A DNA stretch of 21,327 bases, from NCBI GenBank assembly GCA_900754085.1, contig CAAEBO010000070.1, positions 1 to 21,327 of the forward strand, read 5' to 3'. Of the stretch, positions 1 to 7,800 are shown in pieces. Position 1 is the stretch's first letter. The number at the start of each line of letters is the position of its first letter. A program made the position numbers and the translations under genes. The stretch comes from Clostridia bacterium (lineage in GTDB: Bacteria > Bacillota > Clostridia > TANB77 > CAG-508). The notes under the pieces are model-generated. The model searched no databases, had not been told where the DNA came from, and was given only the letters and a program-made list of their open reading frames with translations.

Positions 1-94
1 AAAAACTACATGTTTTATTAAATATATTTTCTTTATTATATCTTATATAATTTAACTCCAATTGTAAATATACTGTTATTGCACCAACTAAAAG

Positions 95-127
95 AAAAAG
101 GCTGTACCTTTTACGCACAGTCTTTTT
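95..127. terminator. Bidirectional intrinsic terminator of a gene outside the window
   Basis: An 11-bp stem (arms 95-105 and 117-127, one G-T wobble) closes an 11-nt loop. There is a T-run at the 3' side on +, and a T-rich stretch follows the hairpin on -. It probably ends a gene lying to the left. The remaining bases 1-94 show no ORF or RNA that I can support. Confidence 0.7.
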
Positions 128-164
128 ACACATTTTTGTTTACATTTTTATAACATTTTTTCTT

Positions 165-194
165 TTCATGTTGTATTGTAACTTTTTTTATAAT
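165..194 (+). promoter_or_regulatory. Possible sigma-A promoter of the 182-aa membrane protein gene
   Basis: A perfect TATAAT lies at 189-194, about 25 bp before the start codon. The matching -35 position is poor (TTCATG at 165-170 with an 18-bp spacer). The -10 is convincing and the -35 is not. Confidence 0.35.
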
Positions 195-219
195 ACAATA
201 TTTATATGGAGGGATTTTT

Positions 220-768
220 ATGAAACACAAAAAGATAATAATTATTATATCAATAGTACTACTTTTAATCGTTCTAGGTTTTGGAATATATTCACTATAT
301 AAATATTTAACACCAGTAACCGTAACATCAAGTAATAATGAATTTAGCCTGCAAATACCTGGTAAAATAAATTTTAAAGAAAGTGCTTCTGGCTCTTCAG
401 AATACGTTTTAGATCTTTATTCTTTAAAAGATCAAATGATGTTATACACTACTATAATTGATAATGTTGATAGTGGAATAAGCTTAGAAGAAGCTATTAC
501 TTCAGAAAAAGATAATATTCCAAATGCTAGAGAAAATGCAAGAGATATTTCTGATGTAATAAAAATGAATATTCCAAATTGTGAAGCATATAAATATACT
601 TTTACTTATCATGATTCAAACCTTGAATCTGACCTTTATTCTAATGTTGTATGGATAAAAACACAAAAACATATTTACATATTAGACTTCGAAGTTATAT
701 CAAAAAATAAAGATAAATATGTAACTATCTTTGATGATATTGCAAATTCTTTTAAGGAAAATAATTAA
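220..768 (+). CDS. Membrane-anchored extracytoplasmic protein of unknown function
   Basis: The 182-residue product has a lysine-rich N-terminus, one hydrophobic segment at about residues 6-27, and then a soluble domain of about 150 residues. This suggests an uncleaved signal anchor with the domain outside the cell. There is no lipobox cysteine. The soluble part alternates beta-like segments (an F-S-L-Q-I-P strand near residues 42-47, a V-W-I-K-T strand near 145-149) with a helical stretch near 87-110, and ends in a helix-like tail. This layout recalls the PsbP/Mog1-type small alpha/beta fold found in clostridial lipoproteins, but that is only an impression. The start is fixed by GGAGGG at 208-213, six bases before ATG. 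A terminator follows ten bases after the stop, so the gene is monocistronic. Function unknown. Confidence 0.85.
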   Translation: MKHKKIIIIISIVLLLIVLGFGIYSLYKYLTPVTVTSSNNEFSLQIPGKINFKESASGSSEYVLDLYSLKDQMMLYTTIIDNVDSGISLEEAITSEKDNIPNARENARDISDVIKMNIPNCEAYKYTFTYHDSNLESDLYSNVVWIKTQKHIYILDFEVISKNKDKYVTIFDDIANSFKENN

Positions 769-777
769 TTATACATT

Positions 778-803
778 CAGCCTAAGTTATTTAGGCTGTT
801 TTT
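778..803 (+). terminator. Intrinsic terminator of the 182-aa membrane protein gene
   Basis: A perfect 8-bp stem (CAGCCTAA at 778-785, TTAGGCTG at 791-798) with a 5-nt loop is followed by five T. The minus-strand side has no T-run, so it serves the rightward gene. The convergent ZIP transporter gene has no clear terminator of its own. Confidence 0.85.
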
Positions 804-866
804 ATAATTATTGTAATTTTTTAGTTAATCTTCTAATAGCCAATTTATGAAATATTTAACCTTAAT

Positions 867-1595
867 CTATATCATCATTGCAAACAATCCCAATACAAAT
901 CCTAATATATTCCCAATAGCATTCATTCTACCTTTATACATATTATTTGCCTCTGGTGTTAGTTCTCCAGAAACTATGTACAGCATTGCTCCTGCTGCAA
1001 AACTTAGCGCTCCTGCAATTATCTCTTCTGATATTCCCCCAAGTAAATGTCCAGCTAAAGCTCCAATCCCTGTACTTATTCCAGACATAATAACATAAAA
1101 TATTACTTTTTTGTTACTCATTCCTCCATTTTTCATTGGCACTGCCATAGATATTCCTTCTGGTATATCATGTATCGCAATTACAATCGCTAGTGATAAT
1201 CCTAAATTTAACGAACTACTAAATCCTGTCCCTATTGCTAATCCTTCGGGTATATTGTGAAGAGCCAATCCTATACTTATAATTATCCCTGTTTTTAGTA
1301 GATTATTCATTTCACTCTTTCCACTAAATTTTTCTTTAACAATTGCATCACATATTATCATTGTAATAATCCCACATAAACAGCCTAACAATATTACTGC
1401 TAAATTAGATATTTTCATGGCTTCTGGCAATAAATCAAAACAGATTATAGCCATCATTAAACCTCCTGCAAATGACAATACGAAACCTAGAAATTTATTC
1501 GAGTTTCTTTTTAAATTCACTCCTATTACCCCACCTAGGGTAGTTCCAAAAGTACCAAAAAATAAACCTGCTCCAACTACTTGTAGTATTTCCAC
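867..1595 (-). CDS. ZIP-family divalent metal transporter (ZupT-like)
   Basis: Predicted integral membrane importer of divalent cations such as zinc, iron or manganese. The family signatures are clear: H-N-I-P-E-G at residues 113-118 and H-D-I-P-E-G at 142-147. These are the paired metal-binding motifs of transmembrane helices IV and V, and both His, both Pro and both Glu are present. About eight hydrophobic segments span the 242 residues, close to the usual bacterial ZIP length. A polar stretch near residues 86-101 separates TM III and IV. I chose the GTG start at 1595-1593 because AGGAG lies eight bases upstream; a longer reading from TTG at 1637 adds a hydrophilic Lys-rich leader and has no ribosome binding site. 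The gene stands alone between a convergent neighbour and prfA, which has its own terminator. Metal specificity cannot be read from sequence, and no metal-responsive operator was recognised. Confidence 0.92.
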   Translation of the reverse strand: MEILQVVGAGLFFGTFGTTLGGVIGVNLKRNSNKFLGFVLSFAGGLMMAIICFDLLPEAMKISNLAVILLGCLCGIITMIICDAIVKEKFSGKSEMNNLLKTGIIISIGLALHNIPEGLAIGTGFSSSLNLGLSLAIVIAIHDIPEGISMAVPMKNGGMSNKKVIFYVIMSGISTGIGALAGHLLGGISEEIIAGALSFAAGAMLYIVSGELTPEANNMYKGRMNAIGNILGFVLGLFAMMI

Positions 1596-1715
1596 AATCT
1601 CCACTCCTATCAAATTTTTTATTTTAATTTTATGCAACTAGTTTAATATTTATTAAATTTATACTTTGAAAGGTTAACCGCTTCCTTAAAAACATACATA
1701 TTTAAAAGCACTCCA

Positions 1716-1800
1716 AAAATTTTCTAACAAATCTAAATTCTAAGAAAATCTAAGGTTCACTAGAATTTTCTAGTCTAGAAAATTCTCCTAATATAAAAAA
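1716..1800 (-). repeat. Dispersed 85-bp intergenic repeat, copy A
   Basis: Ungapped comparison with 4666-4750 gives about 70 of 85 identical positions, counted by eye. The first 15 bases are identical. Both copies lie in the same orientation, just beyond the terminator of a minus-strand gene and upstream of the next one. Copy A contains a nearly perfect palindrome at 1762-1786 (12-bp arms, 1-nt centre) that is eroded in copy B. A shorter 7-bp hairpin (1719-1725 with 1743-1749) is kept in both. I do not recognise the family. It could be a non-autonomous mobile element or a structured RNA. The strand given is that of the flanking genes. Confidence 0.7.
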
Positions 1801-1801
1801 T

Positions 1802-1854
1802 AACAAGCGTATTAAATTATACTTAAAAAGTAAAATTTAACACGCTTGTTTTTT
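1802..1854. terminator. Terminator downstream of prfA
   Basis: Arms 1802-1818 and 1834-1850 form a 17-bp stem with a single A-C mismatch. T-rich tracts follow on both strands. It lies 81 bp beyond the prfA stop and probably ends the prfA transcript; it could also act on rightward transcription. Confidence 0.8.
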
Positions 1855-1934
1855 ATATTTTATATCAAACCTATTAGTTAGTTATTGCCTCAAATTTAAT
1901 ATATTTTTTATATAAATTTTAAGTTTAAACTTTA

Positions 1935-2999
1935 TTATTCATCTTCGCTTCCTTTTAACTTTTCTGCCATACTTGCGGCTGTTAAACTATCTATCATGTT
2001 GTCTATATTTCCATTTAAGAAATCTTCCATTTGGAATATACTTAAGCCTATTCTATGGTCTGTTATACGACCTTGTGGGTAGTTGTATGTTCTTATTTTT
2101 TCGCTTCTATCTCCACTTCCTATTTGTGATTTTCTTTCGCTTGCAAGTTCATTATCTTGCTTTGTTTTCTCTATTTCGTATATTCTAGAACGTAATAGCT
2201 TCATTGCATATTCCCTATTTTGTAATTGTGATCTTTCTGTTTGGCATTCTGCAACTATTCCTGTTGGTTCGTGGATAAGTCTTACTGCTGAAGAAGTTTT
2301 GTTAACATGTTGTCCTCCAGCTCCAGATGCTCTAAATACTTCCATTCTTACATCTGCTGGATTTATTTCTATTTCAACATCTTCTACTACTGGTAATACT
2401 GCAACAGTTGCTGTAGATGTGTGAATTCTTCCACTACTTTCTGTGTCTGGAACTCTTTGTACTCTATGTACTCCACTTTCATATTTTAGTCTACTATATG
2501 CTCCTTTTCCTGTAATCATAAATGAAATTTCTTTATAACCACCAAGTTCAGTTTCGTTCTCATTTAATATTTCTAATTTCCAGTGTTTTCTTTCTGAATA
2601 CATATTATACATTCTAAATAATGTTCCTGCAAATAATGCTGCTTCTTCTCCTCCTGCACCTGCTCTTATCTCACAAATAATATTTTTATCATCATCTTTG
2701 TCTTTTGGTATTAATAACATTTTTAATTCTTCTTCTAGCTTTGGAATCTTCTCTTTTGCAGAATAATAATCTGCTTCTGCTAGTTCTTTTAATTCTTTAT
2801 CTGCCATCATTTCTTTGGCATCTTCCATTTCTTGTGTTACTTTTTTATATTCTCTGTATTTCTCTACAACATCTGTAATATCTGCATGTTCTTTTACATA
2901 CTTTTGCCATTCGCTATGGTTGCTAATTACTTCTGGATCACTTATTAATTTAGTTAATTCTTCATACCTTTGCTCTACAGCTTCTAATTTTTGAAACAT
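1935..2999 (-). CDS. prfA: Peptide chain release factor 1
   Basis: Class I release factor that reads UAA and UAG in the ribosomal A site and triggers hydrolysis of peptidyl-tRNA in the cytosol. At 354 aa it has the normal RF1 length. The catalytic loop G-A-G-G-Q-H-V-N places the GGQ at residues 228-230. The codon-recognition tripeptide in R-V-P-D-T-E-S is P184-D185-T186, the RF1-type PxT rather than the RF2-type SPF; many Firmicutes have PET here, so PDT is a conservative change. The first 95 residues or so are the helical domain 1. Start: ATG at 2999 with AGAGGAG seven bases upstream. A TTGAAA-17-TATAAT promoter sits directly upstream. The methyltransferase gene prmC, often beside prfA, is not here; prfA is a single-gene unit with its own terminator. 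Confidence 0.98.
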   Translation of the reverse strand: MFQKLEAVEQRYEELTKLISDPEVISNHSEWQKYVKEHADITDVVEKYREYKKVTQEMEDAKEMMADKELKELAEADYYSAKEKIPKLEEELKMLLIPKDKDDDKNIICEIRAGAGGEEAALFAGTLFRMYNMYSERKHWKLEILNENETELGGYKEISFMITGKGAYSRLKYESGVHRVQRVPDTESSGRIHTSTATVAVLPVVEDVEIEINPADVRMEVFRASGAGGQHVNKTSSAVRLIHEPTGIVAECQTERSQLQNREYAMKLLRSRIYEIEKTKQDNELASERKSQIGSGDRSEKIRTYNYPQGRITDHRIGLSIFQMEDFLNGNIDNMIDSLTAASMAEKLKGSEDE

Positions 3000-3032
3000 A
3001 ATTCTCTCCTCTTTTTATAAACTCTGTATACT

Positions 3033-3061
3033 ATTATACACAATTTTTCCATCTTTTTCAA
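3033..3061 (-). promoter_or_regulatory. Sigma-A promoter of prfA
   Basis: On the minus strand TTGAAA (3056-3061) and a perfect TATAAT (3033-3038) are separated by exactly 17 bp. The predicted transcript start is near 3026, giving a leader of about 27 nt. The REP-like repeat at 3072-3096 lies immediately upstream of the -35. Confidence 0.85.
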
Positions 3062-3071
3062 GTTCAAAATC

Positions 3072-3096
3072 GGGATTGGGAAACGGTCCTTAAAAT
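3072..3096 (+). repeat. REP-like 25-bp repeat, copy 1
   Basis: GGGATT followed by a G/A-rich centre and then CGGTCCTTAAAAT. It matches the minus strand of 4757-4781 at 22 of 25 positions, with the three differences confined to the centre. It sits between the aminopeptidase terminator and the prfA promoter. Similar GGGxACGGTCC/T motifs recur between genes in many clostridial genomes as far as I recall, sometimes with IS200-like REP-associated transposases. None is in this window. Confidence 0.6.
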
Positions 3097-3125
3097 ACTG
3101 AAGAAACACTCCATTCTTACAAAGT

Positions 3126-3154
3126 AAAAAATCTCGGTGTAACCGAGATTTTTT
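3126..3154 (-). terminator. Intrinsic terminator of the M18 aminopeptidase gene
   Basis: A perfect 13-bp stem (3126-3138 with 3142-3154) has a 3-nt loop and ends in a six-T run. It starts one base after the stop codon. The A/T run lies in the stem, so it can act on either strand, but only the minus-strand gene needs it. Confidence 0.92.
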
Positions 3155-3155
3155 A

Positions 3156-4556
3156 TTATCTGTTCCAGAATGCTTTATATGCTTTATATGCTGAATATAC
3201 ATCATATTTACTAGAAACTTCATATGGTGAATGCATACATAAAATTGGAATTCCACAGTCAATAACATCTATTCCTTTATTTGCAAGAATATATGCTATT
3301 GTACCTCCTCCACCAACGTCTACTTTTCCTAATTCTGTTATTTGATATTTGATATTATTTTCATTAAATAATTTTTTTATTTCTGCTAAATATTCTGCAT
3401 TGGCATCTGATGCTTCGTACTTTCCTCCAGAACCTGTATACTTATTTAGTCCTACACCATATCCCATATATGCAGCATTAAGCCTATCTGAAACATTTGC
3501 ATATATTGGGTCTAAACAAGCATCAACATCTGCTGAAAGCATTTTAGAATTTATAAATACTTTTTCTAATAAGTTTGGTCTGTTCTCTCCTGTTTTATTT
3601 AACAAATATGTTATAAAAGTATCAAAAGCATGTGATTCCATTCCTGTATTTCCTACACTACCAATTTCTTCTTTATCTGCAATTATACATACTGCTGTTT
3701 TTGTTATTTCATTTAGTTCCATCATTGCTGTTAATGATGTATATACACAAACTTTATCATCTTGTCCATATCCAGCTACCATGCTTTCGTCAAATCCTTG
3801 TGTTCTTGCCTTATATGCTGGCACAAGTTCTAATTCGCTACTGCTTAAATCATCTTCTACTATACCATATTTTTTATTTAGTAAATTTAAAATATTTAAT
3901 TTTACACTTTCCGAAATTTCTTCTTCAAATGGCATACTTCCTATTAATAAGTTTAAATCTTCGCCTTTTATTGCTTCTCTTAGTTTTGCATTTTCTTGTT
4001 CCTTTGCTAAATGTGGTAATAAATCTGTTATTGTAAAAATTGGGTCTTTATCGTCTTCCCCTATTCTTACTTCTATTTTTTCACCATTTTGTTTTATTAT
4101 AACCCCATGAATACTAAGTGGAATAGTTGTCCATTGATATTTTTTAATTCCACCATAATAATGTGTTTTAAAATATGCTAATTCTTGGTCTTCATATAGT
4201 GGATTTGGTTTTAAGTCTAACCTTGGTGAATCTGCATGTGATCCAATTATATTTAAACCGTCTTCTAATTTTTCTTTTCCTATAATTGCTAAATACATGC
4301 TTTTTTCTTTATTTACGTAATATACTTTGTCCCCAACATTTAAGTTTTCTACTTCATTTACATCTTTAAATCCATTTGCTTTTGCCATTTCCACAGCACT
4401 TTTAACAATTTCTCTTTCTGTTTTTGAATTGTTTAAAAATTCCATATATCTTTCATTATATTCAAATATTTCTTGTTTAAGCTCTTCAGAAATTTTAAAC
4501 CATCCATTTACTTTTTTGTTGAATAGCTTTTCTTTTAGTTCTTCTGCATATGTCAT
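3156..4556 (-). CDS. apeA: M18-family (aspartyl/aminopeptidase I type) metalloaminopeptidase
   Basis: Cytosolic zinc exopeptidase that removes N-terminal residues from peptides; family members form large tetrahedral oligomers. Candidate metal ligands are in family context: H107 in G-S-H-A-D-S-P-R, D266 in G-Y-G-Q-D-D, E296/E297 in D-K-E-E-I-G-S, D343 in S-A-D-V-D and H442 in M-H-S-P-Y-E. The 466-residue length matches the clostridial group annotated as M18 aminopeptidase 1 (ApeA) rather than the shorter group of about 430 aa, hence the symbol, which is less certain than the family. No signal peptide. Start: ATG at 4556 with AAGGAG and a 9-nt spacer. It is monocistronic, with a promoter at 4586-4615 and a strong terminator right after the stop. 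Substrate preference cannot be told from sequence. Confidence 0.95.
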   Translation of the reverse strand: MTYAEELKEKLFNKKVNGWFKISEELKQEIFEYNERYMEFLNNSKTEREIVKSAVEMAKANGFKDVNEVENLNVGDKVYYVNKEKSMYLAIIGKEKLEDGLNIIGSHADSPRLDLKPNPLYEDQELAYFKTHYYGGIKKYQWTTIPLSIHGVIIKQNGEKIEVRIGEDDKDPIFTITDLLPHLAKEQENAKLREAIKGEDLNLLIGSMPFEEEISESVKLNILNLLNKKYGIVEDDLSSSELELVPAYKARTQGFDESMVAGYGQDDKVCVYTSLTAMMELNEITKTAVCIIADKEEIGSVGNTGMESHAFDTFITYLLNKTGENRPNLLEKVFINSKMLSADVDACLDPIYANVSDRLNAAYMGYGVGLNKYTGSGGKYEASDANAEYLAEIKKLFNENNIKYQITELGKVDVGGGGTIAYILANKGIDVIDCGIPILCMHSPYEVSSKYDVYSAYKAYKAFWNR

Positions 4557-4585
4557 ATATATCTACTCCTTTTCTTTTTTTGTAT

Positions 4586-4615
4586 ATTCTATCATTAAAT
4601 AGTTCAAATGTCCAA
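4586..4615 (-). promoter_or_regulatory. Promoter of the M18 aminopeptidase gene
   Basis: On the minus strand TTGGAC (4610-4615) and TAGAAT (4586-4591) are 18 bp apart. Both differ from consensus by one base. The predicted leader is about 23 nt and includes the ribosome binding site. Confidence 0.65.
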
Positions 4616-4665
4616 ATTTTCCGTGCGACATTTTTCGATTTTCCTATACAAAAAGACGAGAACCT

Positions 4666-4750
4666 AAAATTTTCTAACAACTGCAAATTCTAAGAAAATT
4701 TAAAATGCGCTATAATTCTCTAGTACATAAATTTCTCCTAATATATAAAA
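4666..4750 (-). repeat. Dispersed 85-bp intergenic repeat, copy B
   Basis: Second copy of the element at 1716-1800, same orientation, about 82% identical without gaps. Its A-run end overlaps the terminator of the surface-protein operon. A minus-strand reading frame passes through it (from TTG at 4686 into the aminopeptidase gene), but it shows no coding character. Confidence 0.7.
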
Positions 4751-4794
4751 AAAGGGATTTTAAGGACCGTCCCCGAATCCCTAATCCCTTTTTT
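4748..4794 (-). terminator. Terminator of the surface-protein operon
   Basis: A perfect 12-bp stem pairs 4748-4759 with 4783-4794 and ends in a T-run on the minus strand. It begins 12 bp after the stop of the 1227-aa protein gene. The 23-nt loop is mostly REP-like copy 2, so the repeat and the terminator are physically merged. Confidence 0.85.
4757..4781 (-). repeat. REP-like 25-bp repeat, copy 2
   Basis: Inverted copy of 3072-3096 (22 of 25 positions). On the minus strand an extra GGGATT precedes it and the CCC of the terminator stem follows it. The GGGATT and AATCCC ends pair, so this copy can fold by itself. Confidence 0.6.
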
Positions 4795-4805
4795 AGGTTG
4801 TTAAT

Positions 4806-7800
4806 CTATTTGTTTAAAACTTTCTTTTTTATTAAGATTATTCCTACCGCTAATATTCCAGCAATTGCAATTCCTATTGTTATGTATTTTACTACATCTT
4901 CTGCACCAAATGGTGGAACTATAGAAATTCTTTCTGATAATGCTGTATCTGGTTCTCCTATATTATAGTTACCAGGAATTGAAACTATACTAGAATTATA
5001 TGTTCTTCTACCTGTTGGTGTATATGTTTCTATAACTTCTGCTATGTTTTCATATTCTGTATCGTCTGTAACACTTCCATCTGAAGATACTACTTTTGTT
5101 AGTAATACTGATGATGTTTGTGTCTCTGAAGCTTTTCCTGCTTTATCCTTAGCTTTTTCTGGTACTATTGGATTTGATTTTAATATAGGGTTATCATCTG
5201 TTGCAACAATAACTTTTTGTAATCCATTAAATTTGTTTTCATCTACTGCTTTAATATGTGGATTATCTCCAGATGTTAATTGTGACTTGTCTGTAATTTC
5301 TTGCCATCCTGTATTTAAGTTTGCATCAAATACTAAGTTATTAGATACATAATCTGCTATCATTAATGGGTCTAAAGTTACTATTTTGTTTTTATCTGTT
5401 ATTACACCTGTATTGTAATATGCTTCGTCTTCGTAATCTGTTTCACCTGTATTTATTACTTTTATACTAAATGTAAGTTCTAATGTTGCACCATGTAATA
5501 AGTTTTCATCTACTGTAGCTTGAATTAATCCTCTACGTTCTCTTGTGTTCTTCTTCCATGTTAGGTTTGGTACAGATTGATTAGAGTTAAATATTGTTTG
5601 ACCATCTCCTGTTGTTGATAATTTTAAATTAGATACTGTTTTTTCTACAAATATATCTGAACGTGGTCTTTCTATAATACCTAAATCTATATTTTTTACT
5701 GCATATTCTGCATTTTCTTGTCCAACATATTCTATTTCCATACTCATATTAGCTGTTACAGCATTCATATTTGTGTTATCTGCTAATGCTCTTAATGTTT
5801 CTTCATCTGTTCTAGCTGTTGAGTTTAAAACTGTTGCATTTTTATATTTTAAGTTTTTACTATAAGAATTTACATCTTGTCTTCTTCCTTGGTCATCTTT
5901 AGCATCATTTAGTTTTGTATCTATATTATTATTATACCAATGTGCATCTGGATAATTTTCGTCTTTGTAAATTGTAGATTTGTAGTCTTGACCAGTGTAC
6001 ATTTCGTCATTTGGTTGCACTGCTACTAAAGATTCATAATCACCATATATAAATTTAATGTTGTAATCTCCAGGAATGTAGTCTGTAAATTCGTATTCTC
6101 CTTTGTCATTTGTTCTAGTCTCTTTTACTTCTACATCTCCATTTGTACAAATTAGTTGCACTTTAATTTGGTTTACTAAATTTTCACCATTTGAATATGT
6201 TCCGTCACCAAGTCTTTCGTTGTCTTGCTCTAATTTTTCTGCTAATGCTGCATCTTCAAATACTGTTCCTGTAGCTCTTCTCTTATTAGAATCATCAACT
6301 ATTAGTTTTAATCCTGGTGCTGCATCTGCATCATCCTCGAATACTTTCATACTACGTTTTGTTTTTTCTTCTCCACCTAGGTCTTGGTATTCGTCTGTTT
6401 TGCTAAATGCTACAAATTCTTGTACTTTTGAATCTGTTGGGTTTAAGTTTGCTGGTGTAGAGTCTACGTCTATTAATCCTGCATTTTCCCCTGCATTTGT
6501 TATTAATTGTCCATTTAAGTCTTTTCTGTCTTCTCTGTATGTATTTTTGTAACCAGATATTTGTGCAAAGTTTTCTTTAGTAGATGTTCCTTCTTCCACT
6601 AATGCTCTTAATGCTTCATCTGTTACTCTATATTCTACAAATATCCATTTTTTGTCGTCTATACCTTGGTCTGCCAATGCTGTTGTATGCATTGTATGAT
6701 ATGTTTTTCCAGAACCAGATATATCTTGCTGTTGTTCCCATGCAATTTCTTTTTCGTTTTCGTCATATGATCTAATGTACTCATAAGAAGTATCATAGTA
6801 ATCTGCTAAATCTGTTACATAACCTGTAATTTTTCCAACTGATTGATTCTTTAATTGAATTTTGTAAGTTACTTTTACTTGTAATTTATCTGGTGCTTCT
6901 TCTAATTGTTGTTGCATTTTATATTTTAAATCTGCACTTCTAATTGCTCTATTATAATCTGGTATGTCTGTACCTCTTATTTCTACCTCTAAATCTTTTT
7001 CTCCACCTGGATAATCATATTTGTGTGTTTTTCCATTTATACTTAAGTCGACTTTTACTAAATCTTTTCTTAAGTTCATATCAAATTGTTCTCTATCTTT
7101 AATTCCAAAGTTGATATTTTGTAATTCTTCTTTAGAATTTGTTACTCCATATAATAACAATTCTTCTATTCCATTTGGACCTGTGTATGCGTAAATATCA
7201 AATGCTGGATTTTTTGTATCTTTTCTGTCTGGAACTTCGTGTGTACCATCTACTGGTGTAAATTTATTATTAAAGTCTTGTCTGTTCTTTTTACCATCTG
7301 TTGCATAAGATCTTTCTTCTATTGAAGTCTTTCCTAATGTTCCAGAACTATCTATTATTTTACTTACTCTTTGATATGTTGTTGGCTCATATAATTGTCC
7401 ATTATATTTAAATCTTACATAATATTGTTTAGAAGCTAATTGGTCTTTAAATTCGTAGTAACCATCTTTATCTGTTGTTGTTTTTGCAACTTCTTTACCT
7501 GTGCTGTCAAATAATGTTACTTCGATTCCTTCTAACATTTCGTCTCCTGTACTTATAATTCCATCTTCTGTTCCATCTTTGTTAGCTAAATTATCTTTAA
7601 ATACTTTACCTGCTAAGTCTATTGTAAGTTCTATTTCTGGTCCTGTTGCATCATCTTTTGCAGGTCCTCCTGTATAATCTATTGTTACTAAACGTTGTAC
7701 TGTGTGCCCATCTATTGATGGTTTATTTGGTTCATAATATGTATATGTTCCACTTGCTTCTTCGTATTTGTATTCTGCTCCTAAAGTAACTTTAGATGCG

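Larger units (their letters stand above)
1596..1934. other. 339-bp intergenic region between the ZIP gene and prfA
   Basis: This gap holds copy A of an 85-bp dispersed repeat (1716-1800), the prfA terminator (1802-1854) and a GGTTAACC palindrome at 1673-1680. No ORF of coding character was found. No convincing -35/-10 pair for the ZIP gene was recognised, although one must lie here unless the gene depends on read-through from prfA. Confidence 0.6.

Noticed and set aside
1596..1637. N-terminal extension of the ZIP transporter from TTG at 1637
   Set aside because: The extension codes through the AGGAG ribosome binding site and adds a polar leader not seen in the family; GTG at 1595 fits better.
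2984..3268. 94-aa frame on - upstream of prfA
   Set aside because: It crosses the aminopeptidase terminator and the prfA promoter and overlaps both genes; no coding features.
3349..4110. 253-aa open frame on + inside the aminopeptidase gene
   Set aside because: It lies antisense to a gene with clear catalytic motifs; its Ser/Phe/Leu-rich content is what the reverse of AT-rich coding DNA gives, and it has no ribosome binding site.
4495..4686. 63-aa frame on - starting in repeat copy B and running into the aminopeptidase gene
   Set aside because: TTG start without a ribosome binding site, overlap with a firm gene in another frame, and it reads through the promoter.
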